Shown here piece after piece: positions 1-8,276 of a stretch of DNA of 64,000 bases. The DNA comes from Crocinitomicaceae bacterium. GTDB lineage: Bacteria > Bacteroidota > Bacteroidia > Flavobacteriales_D > Crocinitomicaceae. Position 1 is the first letter of the stretch; each line of letters starts with the position of its first letter. The translations under genes and the position numbers were made by a program. The stretch lies in the NCBI GenBank assembly GCA_024643365.1, contig JAHENC010000003.1:105930-169929 (forward strand), written 5' to 3'. The notes below the pieces were generated by a model. The model worked only from the letters and a program-made list of their open reading frames with translations, did not search any database and was not told the origin of the DNA.

Positions 1-19
1 TTTTCACATGGAAATCAAC

Positions 20-27
20 TATTTTTG
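20..27 (+). promoter_or_regulatory. -7 box TATTTTTG of the first T9SS gene
   Basis: Matches the Bacteroidota -7 consensus TAnnTTTG. It lies 29 bases before the ATG at 57, which predicts a leader of about 22-25 bases. No clear -33 TTG is visible at the usual distance, but the window begins just upstream. Confidence 0.5.
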
Positions 28-56
28 AAGTATAAACCTTTTATTAATTAAAAAAC

Positions 57-1502
57 ATGAAAAAACTTTACATTTTATTCCTACTTCCTTTCTTTGGACT
101 AAATGCCCAAATTGAAAGTACATGGAAACTGGCACCACAAGCGGGAGCTTTGGCTGTTGGACCTGATGCTACAAACTTAACGTGGTGGTCAAACTCTTCT
201 GGAGACGTTGCTACAAGAGCTTGTTTATTCGATGATTCAGTAACATTTGCTGCAGGTGGAACTATGACACATTACATGGATGGTAACACTTGGTTAGAAG
301 GATGGCAAGGTGCTGCTCCAGATGGTTGTGGTACTCCAGTAGCTCCACACAATGGTGGTCAAGCAACTTACAACTACGATGCTACAGCAGGAACATTAAC
401 AGTAACTGGTCTTGGAGCTCATCTTGGTTTGGCTAAAGTAACAAACACAGGAGAATTGACTAGTCCAGCTAACGCGGTATCTTCAATTACCTACAATGTT
501 GCTTTCTCAAATGGTGGAAATACCATGACTGTTGGACTTAACTTTGGTCCAGGTTACTGGCAGTTTACTTACCAAAAAACACAAATTGTTCAAGCAGCGA
601 CACCTTTAATCACGTTCCAAGTGAACATGAATAACTACACTGGAGCAGCTTTTAACACAGTTTATGTAAGTGGTACATTTAACAACTGGAGCGGTAACGC
701 AAATCCAATGACAGATGCAAATGCAGACGGAATTTGGGAAGTTACTTTACCAATCAACCCAGGAGCAATCGAATACAAATTCTCTTTAGACAACTGGACT
801 AACTCTGAGCAGTTTGCTGGTGGTGAAACATGTACAGTAACAAACGGTGGTTTCACTAATCGTTCTTACACAGTTGCAGGTGATGCTAACTTAGGTGCAG
901 TATGTTACGAAAGTTGTTCAGTATGTACAGCGAATGTTACATTCAAAGTAGATATGAATAACTACGCTGGAGCAGCGTTTACTGGTGTATTCATCAACGG
1001 TACATTCAACGGATGGAACGGAACTTCTAATCCAATGACTGAAATTGGTGCAGGACAAGGGATTTGGGAGGTTACTTTACCATTACCTAACGGAACAATC
1101 GAATACAAATTCACATTAGACGGATGGAATGCTTCTGAGCAATTTGCTGGAGGTGAAACATGTACAATCACAACAGGTGGTTTCACTAACCGTGTTTACA
1201 CAGTTGCTGGTGCTGCTGACCTAGGTGTTGTATGTTACGAAAGCTGTGTTGCTTGTGTTGGTGGATTGAATGAAAATTTAGCTGCTACATTTACATTAAT
1301 GCCGAATCCAGCTCAAACATCTTTCAATATCGTTTCTTCTGAAAAAATCACAGAAATTGAATTAGTTGACTTAAGCGGAAAATCAGTTCGCAAAGTAGCT
1401 GGTACAACTCAAGTAAATGTTGCTGATCTTGTTCAAGGAATGTACACAGTGATCGTTCGTTCTGAAAACGGAACTTCTACATCACGTGTTATCGTTGAAT
1501 AA
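57..1502 (+). CDS. T9SS type A cargo protein with two CBM/E-set-like repeats
   Basis: Secreted protein of 481 aa. Residues 1-18 form a signal peptide ending ...GLNAQ. A unique domain follows (about 19-180). Two tandem repeats of about 107 aa (184-290 and 293-400) share the blocks VNMNNY/VDMNNY, GTFNNW/GTFNGW, IEYKFSLD/IEYKFTLD and VCYESC. They resemble the glycogen/starch-binding E-set fold (CBM48/AMPK-beta type). Residues about 410-481 are a Por-type sorting domain (MPNPAQTSF, VDLSGKSV, GMYTVIV) that directs export by type IX secretion. The ligand cannot be named. Wobble positions are less AT-rich than in neighbouring genes, as expected for a strongly expressed surface protein (impression, not calculated). 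It has its own promoter and terminator. Confidence 0.85.
   Translation: MKKLYILFLLPFFGLNAQIESTWKLAPQAGALAVGPDATNLTWWSNSSGDVATRACLFDDSVTFAAGGTMTHYMDGNTWLEGWQGAAPDGCGTPVAPHNGGQATYNYDATAGTLTVTGLGAHLGLAKVTNTGELTSPANAVSSITYNVAFSNGGNTMTVGLNFGPGYWQFTYQKTQIVQAATPLITFQVNMNNYTGAAFNTVYVSGTFNNWSGNANPMTDANADGIWEVTLPINPGAIEYKFSLDNWTNSEQFAGGETCTVTNGGFTNRSYTVAGDANLGAVCYESCSVCTANVTFKVDMNNYAGAAFTGVFINGTFNGWNGTSNPMTEIGAGQGIWEVTLPLPNGTIEYKFTLDGWNASEQFAGGETCTITTGGFTNRVYTVAGAADLGVVCYESCVACVGGLNENLAATFTLMPNPAQTSFNIVSSEKITEIELVDLSGKSVRKVAGTTQVNVADLVQGMYTVIVRSENGTSTSRVIVE
606..1256 (+). repeat. Tandem in-gene duplication (two ~107-codon units)
   Basis: Unit 1 (606-926) and unit 2 (933-1256) encode the two E-set-like modules and remain similar at DNA level, especially near 820-915 and 1150-1245. 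The pair is a likely substrate for homologous gain or loss of a module. Confidence 0.75.
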
Positions 1503-1527
1503 TACACACAAATAATTGAATGAAAGG

Positions 1528-1554
1528 AAGAGGGGCTAGTCCCCTCTTTTTTTT
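1528..1554 (+). terminator. Rho-independent terminator of the T9SS gene
   Basis: AAGAGGGG / CCCCTCTT stem with loop CTAGT, followed by a run of eight T beginning at 1547. It ends the single-gene unit at 57-1502. Confidence 0.85.
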
Positions 1555-1598
1555 GTCCAAAAAATTAGAGACAAGGTATTATATGCTTGTTCTTTCCG

Positions 1599-1606
1599 TA
1601 CTTTTG
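1599..1606 (+). promoter_or_regulatory. -7 box TACTTTTG four bases before an ATG
   Basis: TAnnTTTG match ending exactly four bases before the ATG at 1611. The transcript would start at or next to the start codon, so the mRNA may be leaderless. No -33 TTG is seen at the normal spacing. Confidence 0.4.
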
Positions 1607-1610
1607 TGAC

Positions 1611-1970
1611 ATGGATCACGACATCGAATTGAAATTTCAAAAAGTTAAAAAAAGCCTGGAAAAAGACTTTGGGCCAGGATTAGATGTTCCCTCTTTGCTA
1701 TTTCTTATTGGCGTAAATGAACTTGGTATTGGCTATAAAGATTTTAGCAAACAAGAGAAGACTGAATTAATGCACGTTGCCATTTGTACATTACTTGAAC
1801 CATACGGCTATTATGAATTTGAAGGTAGAGATAAAGACCAATGGCCACATTTTAAGCTGAACCAATTGATTCCAGCTCTAGGACATCAAGAAGAACAGCA
1901 TTTGATGAAAGAGGCAATGATTGACTACTTCACTCAAAATGACTACTATACACCTGATGAAACAGAATAA
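1611..1970 (+). CDS. Conserved hypothetical cytosolic protein, 119 aa
   Basis: I do not recognise a characterised family. The protein is acidic, has no signal peptide or membrane segment, and looks mainly helical. Visible blocks are LLFLIGVNELG (about 31-41), DFSKQEKTELMHVA and GHQEEQHLMKEA. The start is placed at ATG 1611 (MDHDIEL) because an upstream in-frame start at 1587 would lie before the -7 box. The gene precedes the oxidase assembly operon by 66 bases, but ctaB has its own promoter, so a respiratory role is only suggested by position. Confidence 0.7.
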   Translation: MDHDIELKFQKVKKSLEKDFGPGLDVPSLLFLIGVNELGIGYKDFSKQEKTELMHVAICTLLEPYGYYEFEGRDKDQWPHFKLNQLIPALGHQEEQHLMKEAMIDYFTQNDYYTPDETE

Positions 1971-2000
1971 TCTTCCTCAAGAAAAGACCTTATAAAAATG

Positions 2001-2032
2001 TTGTAGAAGAACAAGCTTAATTCGTAATTTTG
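2001..2032 (+). promoter_or_regulatory. ctaB promoter, TTG-N21-TAATTTTG
   Basis: A TTG at 2001-2003 and TAATTTTG at 2025-2032 are separated by 21 bases, within the spacing reported for Flavobacterium promoters. The -7 box ends four bases before the ctaB ATG, so the mRNA is predicted to be leaderless or nearly so. It probably drives the whole oxidase assembly operon. Confidence 0.65.
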
Positions 2033-2036
2033 CACC

Positions 2037-2906
2037 ATGACTCCAGAGACTACTCAAGCTCCATCCACTTTTAAAACCTATTTGGTTTTCACAAAATTTC
2101 GATTGTCATTTCTAGTGATTTTATCCGCACTTTCCGGATATTTATTCGCTGGTGGAAAGGATGGGTTAGTCATTTTCTATTTAATGCTTGGTGGTACACT
2201 TGTAACCGCAGCATCAAACGGAGCAAATCAAATATGGGAACGCGATTTAGATAAATTTATGAATCGGACCAATCGCCGTCCCTTACCTACCGGACAAATG
2301 TCCTTGCGTGAAGCCTACATTATTTGCACATTCTCATTGATCAGCGGAACGGTATTATTAGCGTTAATCAATTGGAAAAGTGCCATTCTAGGTGTGCTTG
2401 CTTTTATCAGTTACGTCTTCATTTATACTCCTCTTAAGCAAAAAACACCTTGGGCCGTTTTCGTAGGTGCCTTTCCGGGTGCCATACCACCGCTATTAGG
2501 TGCTATTGCTCACACAAATGCTTTTGGATTCGAGCCAGGAGTTCTCTTTTTTGTCCAATTCACATGGCAATTCCCTCACTTTTGGGCGATTGCATGGGTC
2601 TTGTACGACGATTACAAAAAAGCAGGGTTTTCTCTTTTGCCTTCACGAACAGGTAGATCCAAACATTCCGCTTTTCAAATCATGCTATATGCACTAGCTC
2701 TGATACCCTTTAGTTTAGTTCCTTGGCTTTTAGGTTGGACAGGAATTTATTCATTAATTATTGCGAGTGTATTGGGAATTGGTTTCTTTCTCTATGCCTA
2801 CAAACTTTATCATAGTTTAGAAGTTTTAGATGCGCGTAAACTTATGTTCGCCTCATTTGTTTATCTACCGATCATACAATTTGTTTACGTATTTGATCGC
2901 GCCTAA
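2037..2906 (+). CDS. ctaB: Protoheme IX farnesyltransferase (heme O synthase)
   Basis: Integral membrane prenyltransferase that adds a farnesyl group from farnesyl diphosphate to the 2-vinyl group of heme b, making heme O for aa3/caa3-type oxidases. The first Asp-rich motif NQIWERDLDKFMNRT is at 64-78 and the second region YDDYKKAGFSLLP at 191-203; both are hallmarks of the UbiA/CtaB family. The length of 289 aa and the many hydrophobic helices fit. It heads an operon of subunit III, IV and SCO genes. The catalytic subunits I and II are not in the window and must lie elsewhere. Confidence 0.95.
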   Translation: MTPETTQAPSTFKTYLVFTKFRLSFLVILSALSGYLFAGGKDGLVIFYLMLGGTLVTAASNGANQIWERDLDKFMNRTNRRPLPTGQMSLREAYIICTFSLISGTVLLALINWKSAILGVLAFISYVFIYTPLKQKTPWAVFVGAFPGAIPPLLGAIAHTNAFGFEPGVLFFVQFTWQFPHFWAIAWVLYDDYKKAGFSLLPSRTGRSKHSAFQIMLYALALIPFSLVPWLLGWTGIYSLIIASVLGIGFFLYAYKLYHSLEVLDARKLMFASFVYLPIIQFVYVFDRA

Positions 2907-2938
2907 ATCGTACATTCATTCCTTAAATCGAACACGCC

Positions 2939-4024
2939 ATGAGCAACGAAAACGAAGAAAAAATGACTAAAAAAAGAGATTTCTCCAACGAAATTAGTCC
3001 GGAAGTGAAGGAGAAAATGAAGAAAAACCTTGTTTACGTTGGGATTTTCAGTGTGATTATGTTATTTGCCGGGTTTACATCAGGATATTACGTATCGATG
3101 GGAGATTCCTTTTGGTTAAAATACCCAATGCCAACATTCTTTTGGCTAAGTACTGCCAGCATTGCCTTGAGTAGTTTAGCGTTTGTACTTGCGATTCGCA
3201 GTGCAAAGAAAAATCAGCAAGGACAGATAAAAATGTGGATGGCTGCAACGCTTATTTTTGGGGCTGGATTCATTTACTGTCAATTTAAAGGTTACGGAGA
3301 ATTGGTTCGAAATGGATTTCATGCAGTCAATAATTTAGTCGTTACCGACGGACGTTATGGTGATTATTTCGAAGTCAAATACAACGATAAATTTATTGAT
3401 GTAGATGGAAACAAATTTGTTTATGAAGGTAAAGAGATGAATGACAATGATTTCAAAGCATTTCAAAACTTCATGGGACAATTTATCTCGGTCAAACAAA
3501 ACGAAGCACTTCGTTTAACAAAAGCAGATGGGCGTTTTGAATTATACTTCAATCACCAGCCACTTGTGATCAAAAAAGGTCTTTTGTATGCAAATGACTC
3601 CACGCAACTACAATTCACAGATGAAATTCGCCTGAGTCAATTAGCCGTAAACATCAAAGATAAGCGCGGCGATTTTTTTGCTAGAGGTGAGTATGGAAAA
3701 GACTTTACGATTTTCTACAAAAAGCAAAAACTAGATTATAAAGACAGAAAATTGTGGTACAAAGGCAAAACGATTAAACCACATTTACAAGTGAAAGCTA
3801 TGGAATCAGCCGACTCAGCTTCACAATATTTATACCTGATTACTTTCGTTCACTTACTTCATGTTCTTGTTGCATTAATCTATTTACTTAAAGTTTCAAC
3901 AGCTTCATTTAGAGGTCGTTTCAATTCAGAGAACCATTTATCCTTGCGATTAAGCGCATTATTCTGGCACTTTTTAGGCGTTTTATGGTTAGCTTTACTC
4001 TTGTTTTTCATATTTATTCACTAA
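2939..4024 (+). CDS. Cytochrome c oxidase subunit III-like protein with large soluble insertion
   Basis: First of two adjacent subunit III paralogs (361 aa). Helices appear at about 30-50, 62-86 and 98-115, then at 295-318 and 337-360. The C-terminal LFWHFLGVLWLALLLFF matches the last COX III helix (WHF..V.W). Between them lies a hydrophilic domain of about 170 residues (125-294) rich in Lys, Asp and aromatic residues, absent from canonical COX III of about 260 aa. The next gene carries a different insertion in the same loop. Function as an oxidase subunit is inferred from the paralog and operon; this copy is the more diverged. Confidence 0.8.
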   Translation: MSNENEEKMTKKRDFSNEISPEVKEKMKKNLVYVGIFSVIMLFAGFTSGYYVSMGDSFWLKYPMPTFFWLSTASIALSSLAFVLAIRSAKKNQQGQIKMWMAATLIFGAGFIYCQFKGYGELVRNGFHAVNNLVVTDGRYGDYFEVKYNDKFIDVDGNKFVYEGKEMNDNDFKAFQNFMGQFISVKQNEALRLTKADGRFELYFNHQPLVIKKGLLYANDSTQLQFTDEIRLSQLAVNIKDKRGDFFARGEYGKDFTIFYKKQKLDYKDRKLWYKGKTIKPHLQVKAMESADSASQYLYLITFVHLLHVLVALIYLLKVSTASFRGRFNSENHLSLRLSALFWHFLGVLWLALLLFFIFIH

Positions 4025-4044
4025 ACTTGCAAAAAATTAGTTAA

Positions 4045-5070
4045 ATGGCTGGACATACAACACAACTAGATGCCAAGACCCTTTGGGGTGGAAAAGAATC
4101 ACCTTTTCAAACAAGCTATGGTAAATTAATGATGTGGTTTTTCCTTGTGTCAGATGCACTGACATTTAGTGGATTACTTATTGCTTATGGATTTACGCGT
4201 CACGATGCGCAAGATGCATGGCCAATTGGTGAAGAAACCTTTAATTCCATGCCATTCTTAGGACACGGTTATCCCCTACTCTATGTGGCTTTAATGACGT
4301 TTATTCTAATCGTTTCTTCTGTCACGATGGTACTAGCTGTTGAGGCAGGACACAGAATGGACAGAAAAGGTGTTACAAACTGGATGATTGCTACCATCAT
4401 TGGTGGATTCTTCTTTGTTGGTTCACAAGCTTGGGAATGGTCTCACTTTATTCACGGATCTGAATTTGGTAAAATTGAACTAGCTGATGGATCACAAGCG
4501 ATTGTGAAAGGGCATTTCGGTGAAATCAAAAACTTCACGGTTATCGAAGCTGGTAAACACCACAAGGTAGGCGAAGTTATGAAAGAAGATCTCATGCATA
4601 AATTTCAACATGCAGCAGAAAAAGGACACCTAGAAGGTGGAAATATTCACTTCGCAGACGGAACTGTTGCCAAAATCAATAAGGCAAAAGACCACGAGAT
4701 GAAATTAATCATCAAAAAATCGGGTTCTAAAAATGAAATTGGCGATAAAGCAATTACAGGAGCTGCGGCTGAAAAAATGTATTATGAAGCACTATACAGC
4801 GGTGATGCAAATCGCGTTGTTTACGGTGCAAACATGAAACAAAACGAATACGGACCACAACAATACGCTCAATTCTTCTTCTTTATTACTGGTTTCCACG
4901 GTTTCCACGTATTTTCAGGAGTAGTCATCAACATTATCATTTTATTAGGAGTTCTTGCCGGTACATACCACAAACGTGGTCACTATGAAATGGTTGAGAA
5001 AACTGGACTTTACTGGCACTTTGTCGATTTAGTTTGGGTGTTTGTATTTACATTCTTCTACTTGATCTGA
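4045..5070 (+). CDS. Cytochrome c oxidase subunit III
   Basis: Heme-copper oxidase subunit III, 341 aa. Recognisable blocks are KLMMWFFLVSDALTFSGLL (27-45), SQAWEWSHFI (127-136), the helix ITGFHGFHVFSGV (281-293) and YWHFVDLVWVFVFTFFYL at the C-terminus. Residues about 138-272 form an inserted, His- and Lys-rich soluble stretch in the loop where the preceding paralog also has an insert. It follows that paralog by 20 bases and precedes subunit IV by 25, so co-expression is likely. Subunit III stabilises subunit I and its proton uptake; the role of the insert is unknown. Confidence 0.9.
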   Translation: MAGHTTQLDAKTLWGGKESPFQTSYGKLMMWFFLVSDALTFSGLLIAYGFTRHDAQDAWPIGEETFNSMPFLGHGYPLLYVALMTFILIVSSVTMVLAVEAGHRMDRKGVTNWMIATIIGGFFFVGSQAWEWSHFIHGSEFGKIELADGSQAIVKGHFGEIKNFTVIEAGKHHKVGEVMKEDLMHKFQHAAEKGHLEGGNIHFADGTVAKINKAKDHEMKLIIKKSGSKNEIGDKAITGAAAEKMYYEALYSGDANRVVYGANMKQNEYGPQQYAQFFFFITGFHGFHVFSGVVINIIILLGVLAGTYHKRGHYEMVEKTGLYWHFVDLVWVFVFTFFYLI

Positions 5071-5095
5071 TTTAATCACACTAAAATATATTCTC

Positions 5096-5464
5096 ATGGA
5101 AAGAGATGATTTAATTGAATATTCATTACACAATCACCACGACGAGGCGAAAGGAAAGTCTATTCGTAAAAAAATCCTTCAAGTTACTTTATTACTTACT
5201 GTTATTACAACTGTTGAAGTATTTTTAGGTGCTCTTATAAAACAAAGTAGCGATGCTTGGGCATTTGTAAAATGGTCTTTTATCATCATGACACTTGTAA
5301 AAGCAGCTTACATCGTGATGGTGTTCATGCACTTAGGAGATGAGAAAAAAACGCTCAGAAACGTTATTTTGATTCCATACGCAATCTTCATCGCTTACTT
5401 AATCTTTATTGGATTATGGGAAGCTACTGAAGTTGCTGCAGCATGGAAATCTTTCGGATTCTAA
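5096..5464 (+). CDS. Cytochrome c oxidase subunit IV family protein
   Basis: Small membrane protein of 122 aa with three predicted helices at about 27-47, 58-79 and 91-113, the layout of prokaryotic caa3-type subunit IV. Typical features are TTVEVFLGAL in helix one and VKAAYIVMVFMHLGDEKK at the second. The basic loops fit a cytoplasmic N-terminus. It follows subunit III directly and ends three bases before the first SCO gene. It is an assembly or stability subunit without cofactors. Confidence 0.88.
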   Translation: MERDDLIEYSLHNHHDEAKGKSIRKKILQVTLLLTVITTVEVFLGALIKQSSDAWAFVKWSFIIMTLVKAAYIVMVFMHLGDEKKTLRNVILIPYAIFIAYLIFIGLWEATEVAAAWKSFGF

Positions 5465-5467
5465 TAC

Positions 5468-6163
5468 ATGCCACAAACACAGCAACCAAGAAGTCGTGCT
5501 AAATCGATTCTAGCTTTGCTGTTGGTCTTTGGTCCAGCACTTTTCCTAATTCTCATTTCTACACGTCGTTGTGAACATAAGTTCAAACAACTTGATGACT
5601 ACGGCTTGGTAAAAGCTCCGGCTTTCGAAGTCTTTGAAAACGGTCAATACACGTCAAAAACATTAAGTGATTACAAGGGTGATTTAGTAGTTATTTCCAC
5701 CATTCAAACGACTTGTCCAAAAGAATGCGGTATCTCACTTTGGCACTTCAATCAAATACTATTTCAGCACATTCGCAAAAACAAGCGTAAAAAACTAAAA
5801 CAAGTTCGACTTATTTCTTTTGCCACAGATGAGTTCGGACGTCCTGCAAACGACAAACAAATCCAAACGATAAGAGAGATGCTTGAAGACGATGTGGAGG
5901 ACTACGATCCATCACTTTGGATTATTGCGAAAGGTGACCCTGCGAAAGTGTACGACATCAAACACAACAACCAACGTTTGTACAGAAGAGGGAAAGAATA
6001 CTTTGGTGGTGTAAGTTATTCCTCACTTATGCTTTTACTCGATAAACAAAATCACCTCAGAATGGTTTTAAAAGGTGATGAAGAGGGAATGATTCGCCGA
6101 ATGAAAGAACACCTTGCCCTGCTTCAAAAGCAATATGATAAAGAACGGGCAAAAAATGGCTAA
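5468..6163 (+). CDS. SCO1/SenC-like protein lacking the copper-ligand histidine
   Basis: Membrane-anchored thioredoxin-fold protein, 231 aa, with a single helix at about 12-31. The SCO cysteine pair is present as C83-PKE-C87, followed by Gly rather than the usual Pro. In the position that aligns with the copper-binding His of SCO proteins (H173 of the next gene, in AHSGSFTLVD) this protein has Tyr184 (SYSSLMLLLD). Canonical Cu(A) delivery needs both Cys and the His, so this copy may act as a thiol reductase, a partner of the intact SCO, or a degenerate paralog. It overlaps the next SCO gene by eight bases (ATGGCTAA). Confidence 0.82.
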   Translation: MPQTQQPRSRAKSILALLLVFGPALFLILISTRRCEHKFKQLDDYGLVKAPAFEVFENGQYTSKTLSDYKGDLVVISTIQTTCPKECGISLWHFNQILFQHIRKNKRKKLKQVRLISFATDEFGRPANDKQIQTIREMLEDDVEDYDPSLWIIAKGDPAKVYDIKHNNQRLYRRGKEYFGGVSYSSLMLLLDKQNHLRMVLKGDEEGMIRRMKEHLALLQKQYDKERAKNG

Positions 6164-6824
6164 ACTATCTTTTCTTTTTGTGCTTTTTGCGTTACTCTAT
6201 TCTTGCAGTAACGAGACTCCTCCGAAACTTCCAATATTGGGTAATGCGGACATTCTGTACAAAACAGTCGATGGGAAAGAAATGTCAGATACTATTTATC
6301 CAACAATTCCTGCTTTTAATTTTTTAAATCAGGATAGTCTTCCGGTTTCCAACAAAACCTACAAAAACCGCATTTGGGTAGTAGAGTTTTTCTTTGCCAC
6401 ATGCCCTACTATTTGCCCAATAATGAATGTGCAATTCAACAAATTAAATCAGGAAACGAAGAAGTATCAAAAACACATACAATTTCTATCGTTTAGTATT
6501 AATCCAAAGAATGATCTTCCATCCGTTTTAACCAAATACAAACGCGATCATGGAATCACAGCGAATAACTGGGATTTTCTCACAGGAAATGAAGCAGAAA
6601 CACACCGATTGGGTATCGAAAACTTTTTAACCTTCGCGGGAAGAGATGACGAGGCCGAAGGTGGCTATGCACACTCTGGTTCATTTACCCTTGTCGATAA
6701 ATCCGGACATGTACGCGGGGTTTATGCCGTTACGAATATGGATTTAAGCGTAAATGCAAAAGAATACAAACGACTGAAAACTGACTTAATTAACCTTTTG
6801 AAATATGAATACCATGTCGAATAA
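6156..6824 (+). CDS. SCO family copper chaperone lipoprotein
   Basis: Lipoprotein (LFALLYSC, Cys17) with an intact SCO site: C83-PTI-C87-P and His173 in YAHSGSF. The family delivers copper to, or keeps reduced, the Cu(A) site of oxidase subunit II on the periplasmic side. The start is placed at ATG 6156, which gives a clean lipoprotein signal and overlaps the previous stop; an upstream ATG at 6114 would add a non-signal extension. With 222 aa it has normal family length. It is the complete member of the tandem SCO pair. Confidence 0.9.
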   Translation: MAKLSFLFVLFALLYSCSNETPPKLPILGNADILYKTVDGKEMSDTIYPTIPAFNFLNQDSLPVSNKTYKNRIWVVEFFFATCPTICPIMNVQFNKLNQETKKYQKHIQFLSFSINPKNDLPSVLTKYKRDHGITANNWDFLTGNEAETHRLGIENFLTFAGRDDEAEGGYAHSGSFTLVDKSGHVRGVYAVTNMDLSVNAKEYKRLKTDLINLLKYEYHVE

Positions 6825-7335
6825 CAACCTTCCATCATCTAAATACAGAAAACTTGTTGTTGCTGTATCCATCATTATTCCTATAGCTGTTGCAGCATTG
6901 TTCGGAATTAAAGTAGAGGGTGTCGATTTATCGTTTTTACCGCCCTTTTATGCGACGTTGAATGGAATTACAGCCGTATTGCTGGTTCTTGCCTTAGTCT
7001 TCATTAAAAAGGGCAACATGAAGCTTCACCAGCGTACTATTCAAGCGTGTCTTGCGATTAGTTTGTTGTTTTTACTGTGTTATGTAGCTTACCACATGAC
7101 ATCAGACAGCACAGTATATGAAGGATCATACAAAGCAGTCTATTATTTCATTTTAATATCACACATTCTGCTTAGCGTTGCAGTAATTCCAGTAGTGTTG
7201 TTTACTTACCTATTCGCTTTAGAAGGAAATTATGCGAAACATAAAAAATATACGCGATTTGCCTTTCCTATTTGGTTGTATGTAGCCGTAACAGGTGTGG
7301 TGGTTTATTGGATGATTTCTCCTTACTACGTGTAA
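6805..7335 (+). CDS. DUF420 membrane protein (CtaM-like oxidase assembly factor)
   Basis: Polytopic protein of 176 aa with about five helices. DUF420 hallmarks are LPPFYATLNGITAVLL (45-60), KLHQRTIQACL, the helix with CYVAYHM, and HKKYTRFAFPIWLYVAVTGVVVYWM near the C-terminus. DUF420 includes CtaM of Firmicutes, which is required for heme A oxidase activity; a similar role here is inferred from family and operon position. Two starts are possible, ATG 6805 or ATG 6814; both overlap the end of the SCO gene, implying translational coupling. Confidence 0.85.
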   Translation: MNTMSNNNLPSSKYRKLVVAVSIIIPIAVAALFGIKVEGVDLSFLPPFYATLNGITAVLLVLALVFIKKGNMKLHQRTIQACLAISLLFLLCYVAYHMTSDSTVYEGSYKAVYYFILISHILLSVAVIPVVLFTYLFALEGNYAKHKKYTRFAFPIWLYVAVTGVVVYWMISPYYV

Positions 7336-7388
7336 TTAAACTCAGTAAAAAAAGTGTAACTTTCAGTTCAAACTTTAAATTTTACAAA

Positions 7389-7826
7389 ATGGACCAAACA
7401 CATTTACACCTCATCACCAATCATCTTGCCATCATTGGAACATTATTCGCTGGAATAGTTCTTCTCATCGGATTAATCTCAAACACTATTCAAACCCGTA
7501 TCGCTGCCTTCATTTTAATGCTCATTTCTAGTATAGGTGGTTACATCACCTTCAAAACTGGACATGAAGCAGAGGAAACCGTTGAACACATCAAAGGAAT
7601 CAGTGAATACGTAATCGAACAGCACGAAGAATTTGCAGAAAAAGCACTTTGGTTCATTATTTTACTATTCATTGCTTCTGTTGTTGGATTGTACGCAGGT
7701 AAAAAGAATCTATTATCCGAGAAAAAAATCTCGTGGATTATCCTACTTATTAGCCTTATTAGCTTTGCTGTATTTGCATGGACCGGTTATTTAGGCGGGC
7801 AAATTATGCATGCAACTGATATTTAA
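7389..7826 (+). CDS. Four-helix membrane protein with conserved-looking His residues
   Basis: Protein of 145 aa, start at ATG 7389 (MDQTHLHLI). Helices lie at about 13-32, 38-56, 88-107 and 117-136. His residues cluster at the membrane edges: H5 and H7 (THLHL), H11, H57 (GHEAEE), H75 and H142 near the C-terminus. The pattern resembles small DUF2231-type membrane proteins; heme or metal binding is possible but not shown. It lies between DUF420 and dCMP deaminase, 12 bases before the latter, so it belongs to the oxidase operon by position. I cannot assign a function. Confidence 0.7.
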   Translation: MDQTHLHLITNHLAIIGTLFAGIVLLIGLISNTIQTRIAAFILMLISSIGGYITFKTGHEAEETVEHIKGISEYVIEQHEEFAEKALWFIILLFIASVVGLYAGKKNLLSEKKISWIILLISLISFAVFAWTGYLGGQIMHATDI

Positions 7827-7838
7827 TTACCTTCTTTC

Positions 7839-8276
7839 ATGATTTCTTCTGATAAACAAAATCGCTACGACAAAGCCTACCTAAGACTTGCATTAAGTTG
7901 GGCACAGCTTTCGCATTGCGCTCGAAAAAAAGTGGGGGCAATCATCGTTAAAGATTCCATCATTATTTCTGACGGATACAATGGGACACCTGCAGGTTTC
8001 GATAATTGTTGTGAAAATGAAGAAGGAAATACGCATTGGTACGTTTTACACGCAGAGGCAAATGCCATTTTGAAAGTTGCTAGGTCCTCTAATAACTGCA
8101 AAGATGCCACGCTATATTTAACACATTCACCCTGTAAAGACTGCAGTAAACTCGTTCTGCAATCTGGTATCACACGCCTTGTTTATCAAGAAGCGTACAA
8201 AGATACTTCTGGAATAGATTTTCTTAAAAACGCAGGATTAGAAGTGGTACAATTAGAAAACTGTGACGATGTCTGA
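7839..8276 (+). CDS. dCMP deaminase family protein
   Basis: Zinc-dependent cytidine/deoxycytidylate deaminase fold, 145 aa. The zinc and proton-shuttle motif H71-A-E73 (HAEANAIL) and PC99-KDC102 are intact. The N-terminal SWAQLSHCARKKVGAIIVKD is typical of ComEB/dCMP deaminases, which turn dCMP into dUMP for dTTP synthesis. It ends inside the start of the protease gene (ATGTCTGA overlap), so the two are translationally coupled. Another nucleotide deaminase specificity cannot be excluded. Confidence 0.88.
   Translation: MISSDKQNRYDKAYLRLALSWAQLSHCARKKVGAIIVKDSIIISDGYNGTPAGFDNCCENEEGNTHWYVLHAEANAILKVARSSNNCKDATLYLTHSPCKDCSKLVLQSGITRLVYQEAYKDTSGIDFLKNAGLEVVQLENCDDV

Noticed and set aside
485..489. 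Degenerate ABC signature LSVGQ (residues 485-489 of the protein at 12125-13900) as a sign of an inactive transporter
   Set aside because: LSVGQ is a known natural variant in MdlB-like exporters, and Walker A, Walker B and H-loop are intact.
662..1186. Two similar minus-strand frames opposite the first T9SS gene
   Set aside because: They mirror the two tandem repeats of the real gene and resemble each other only for that reason.
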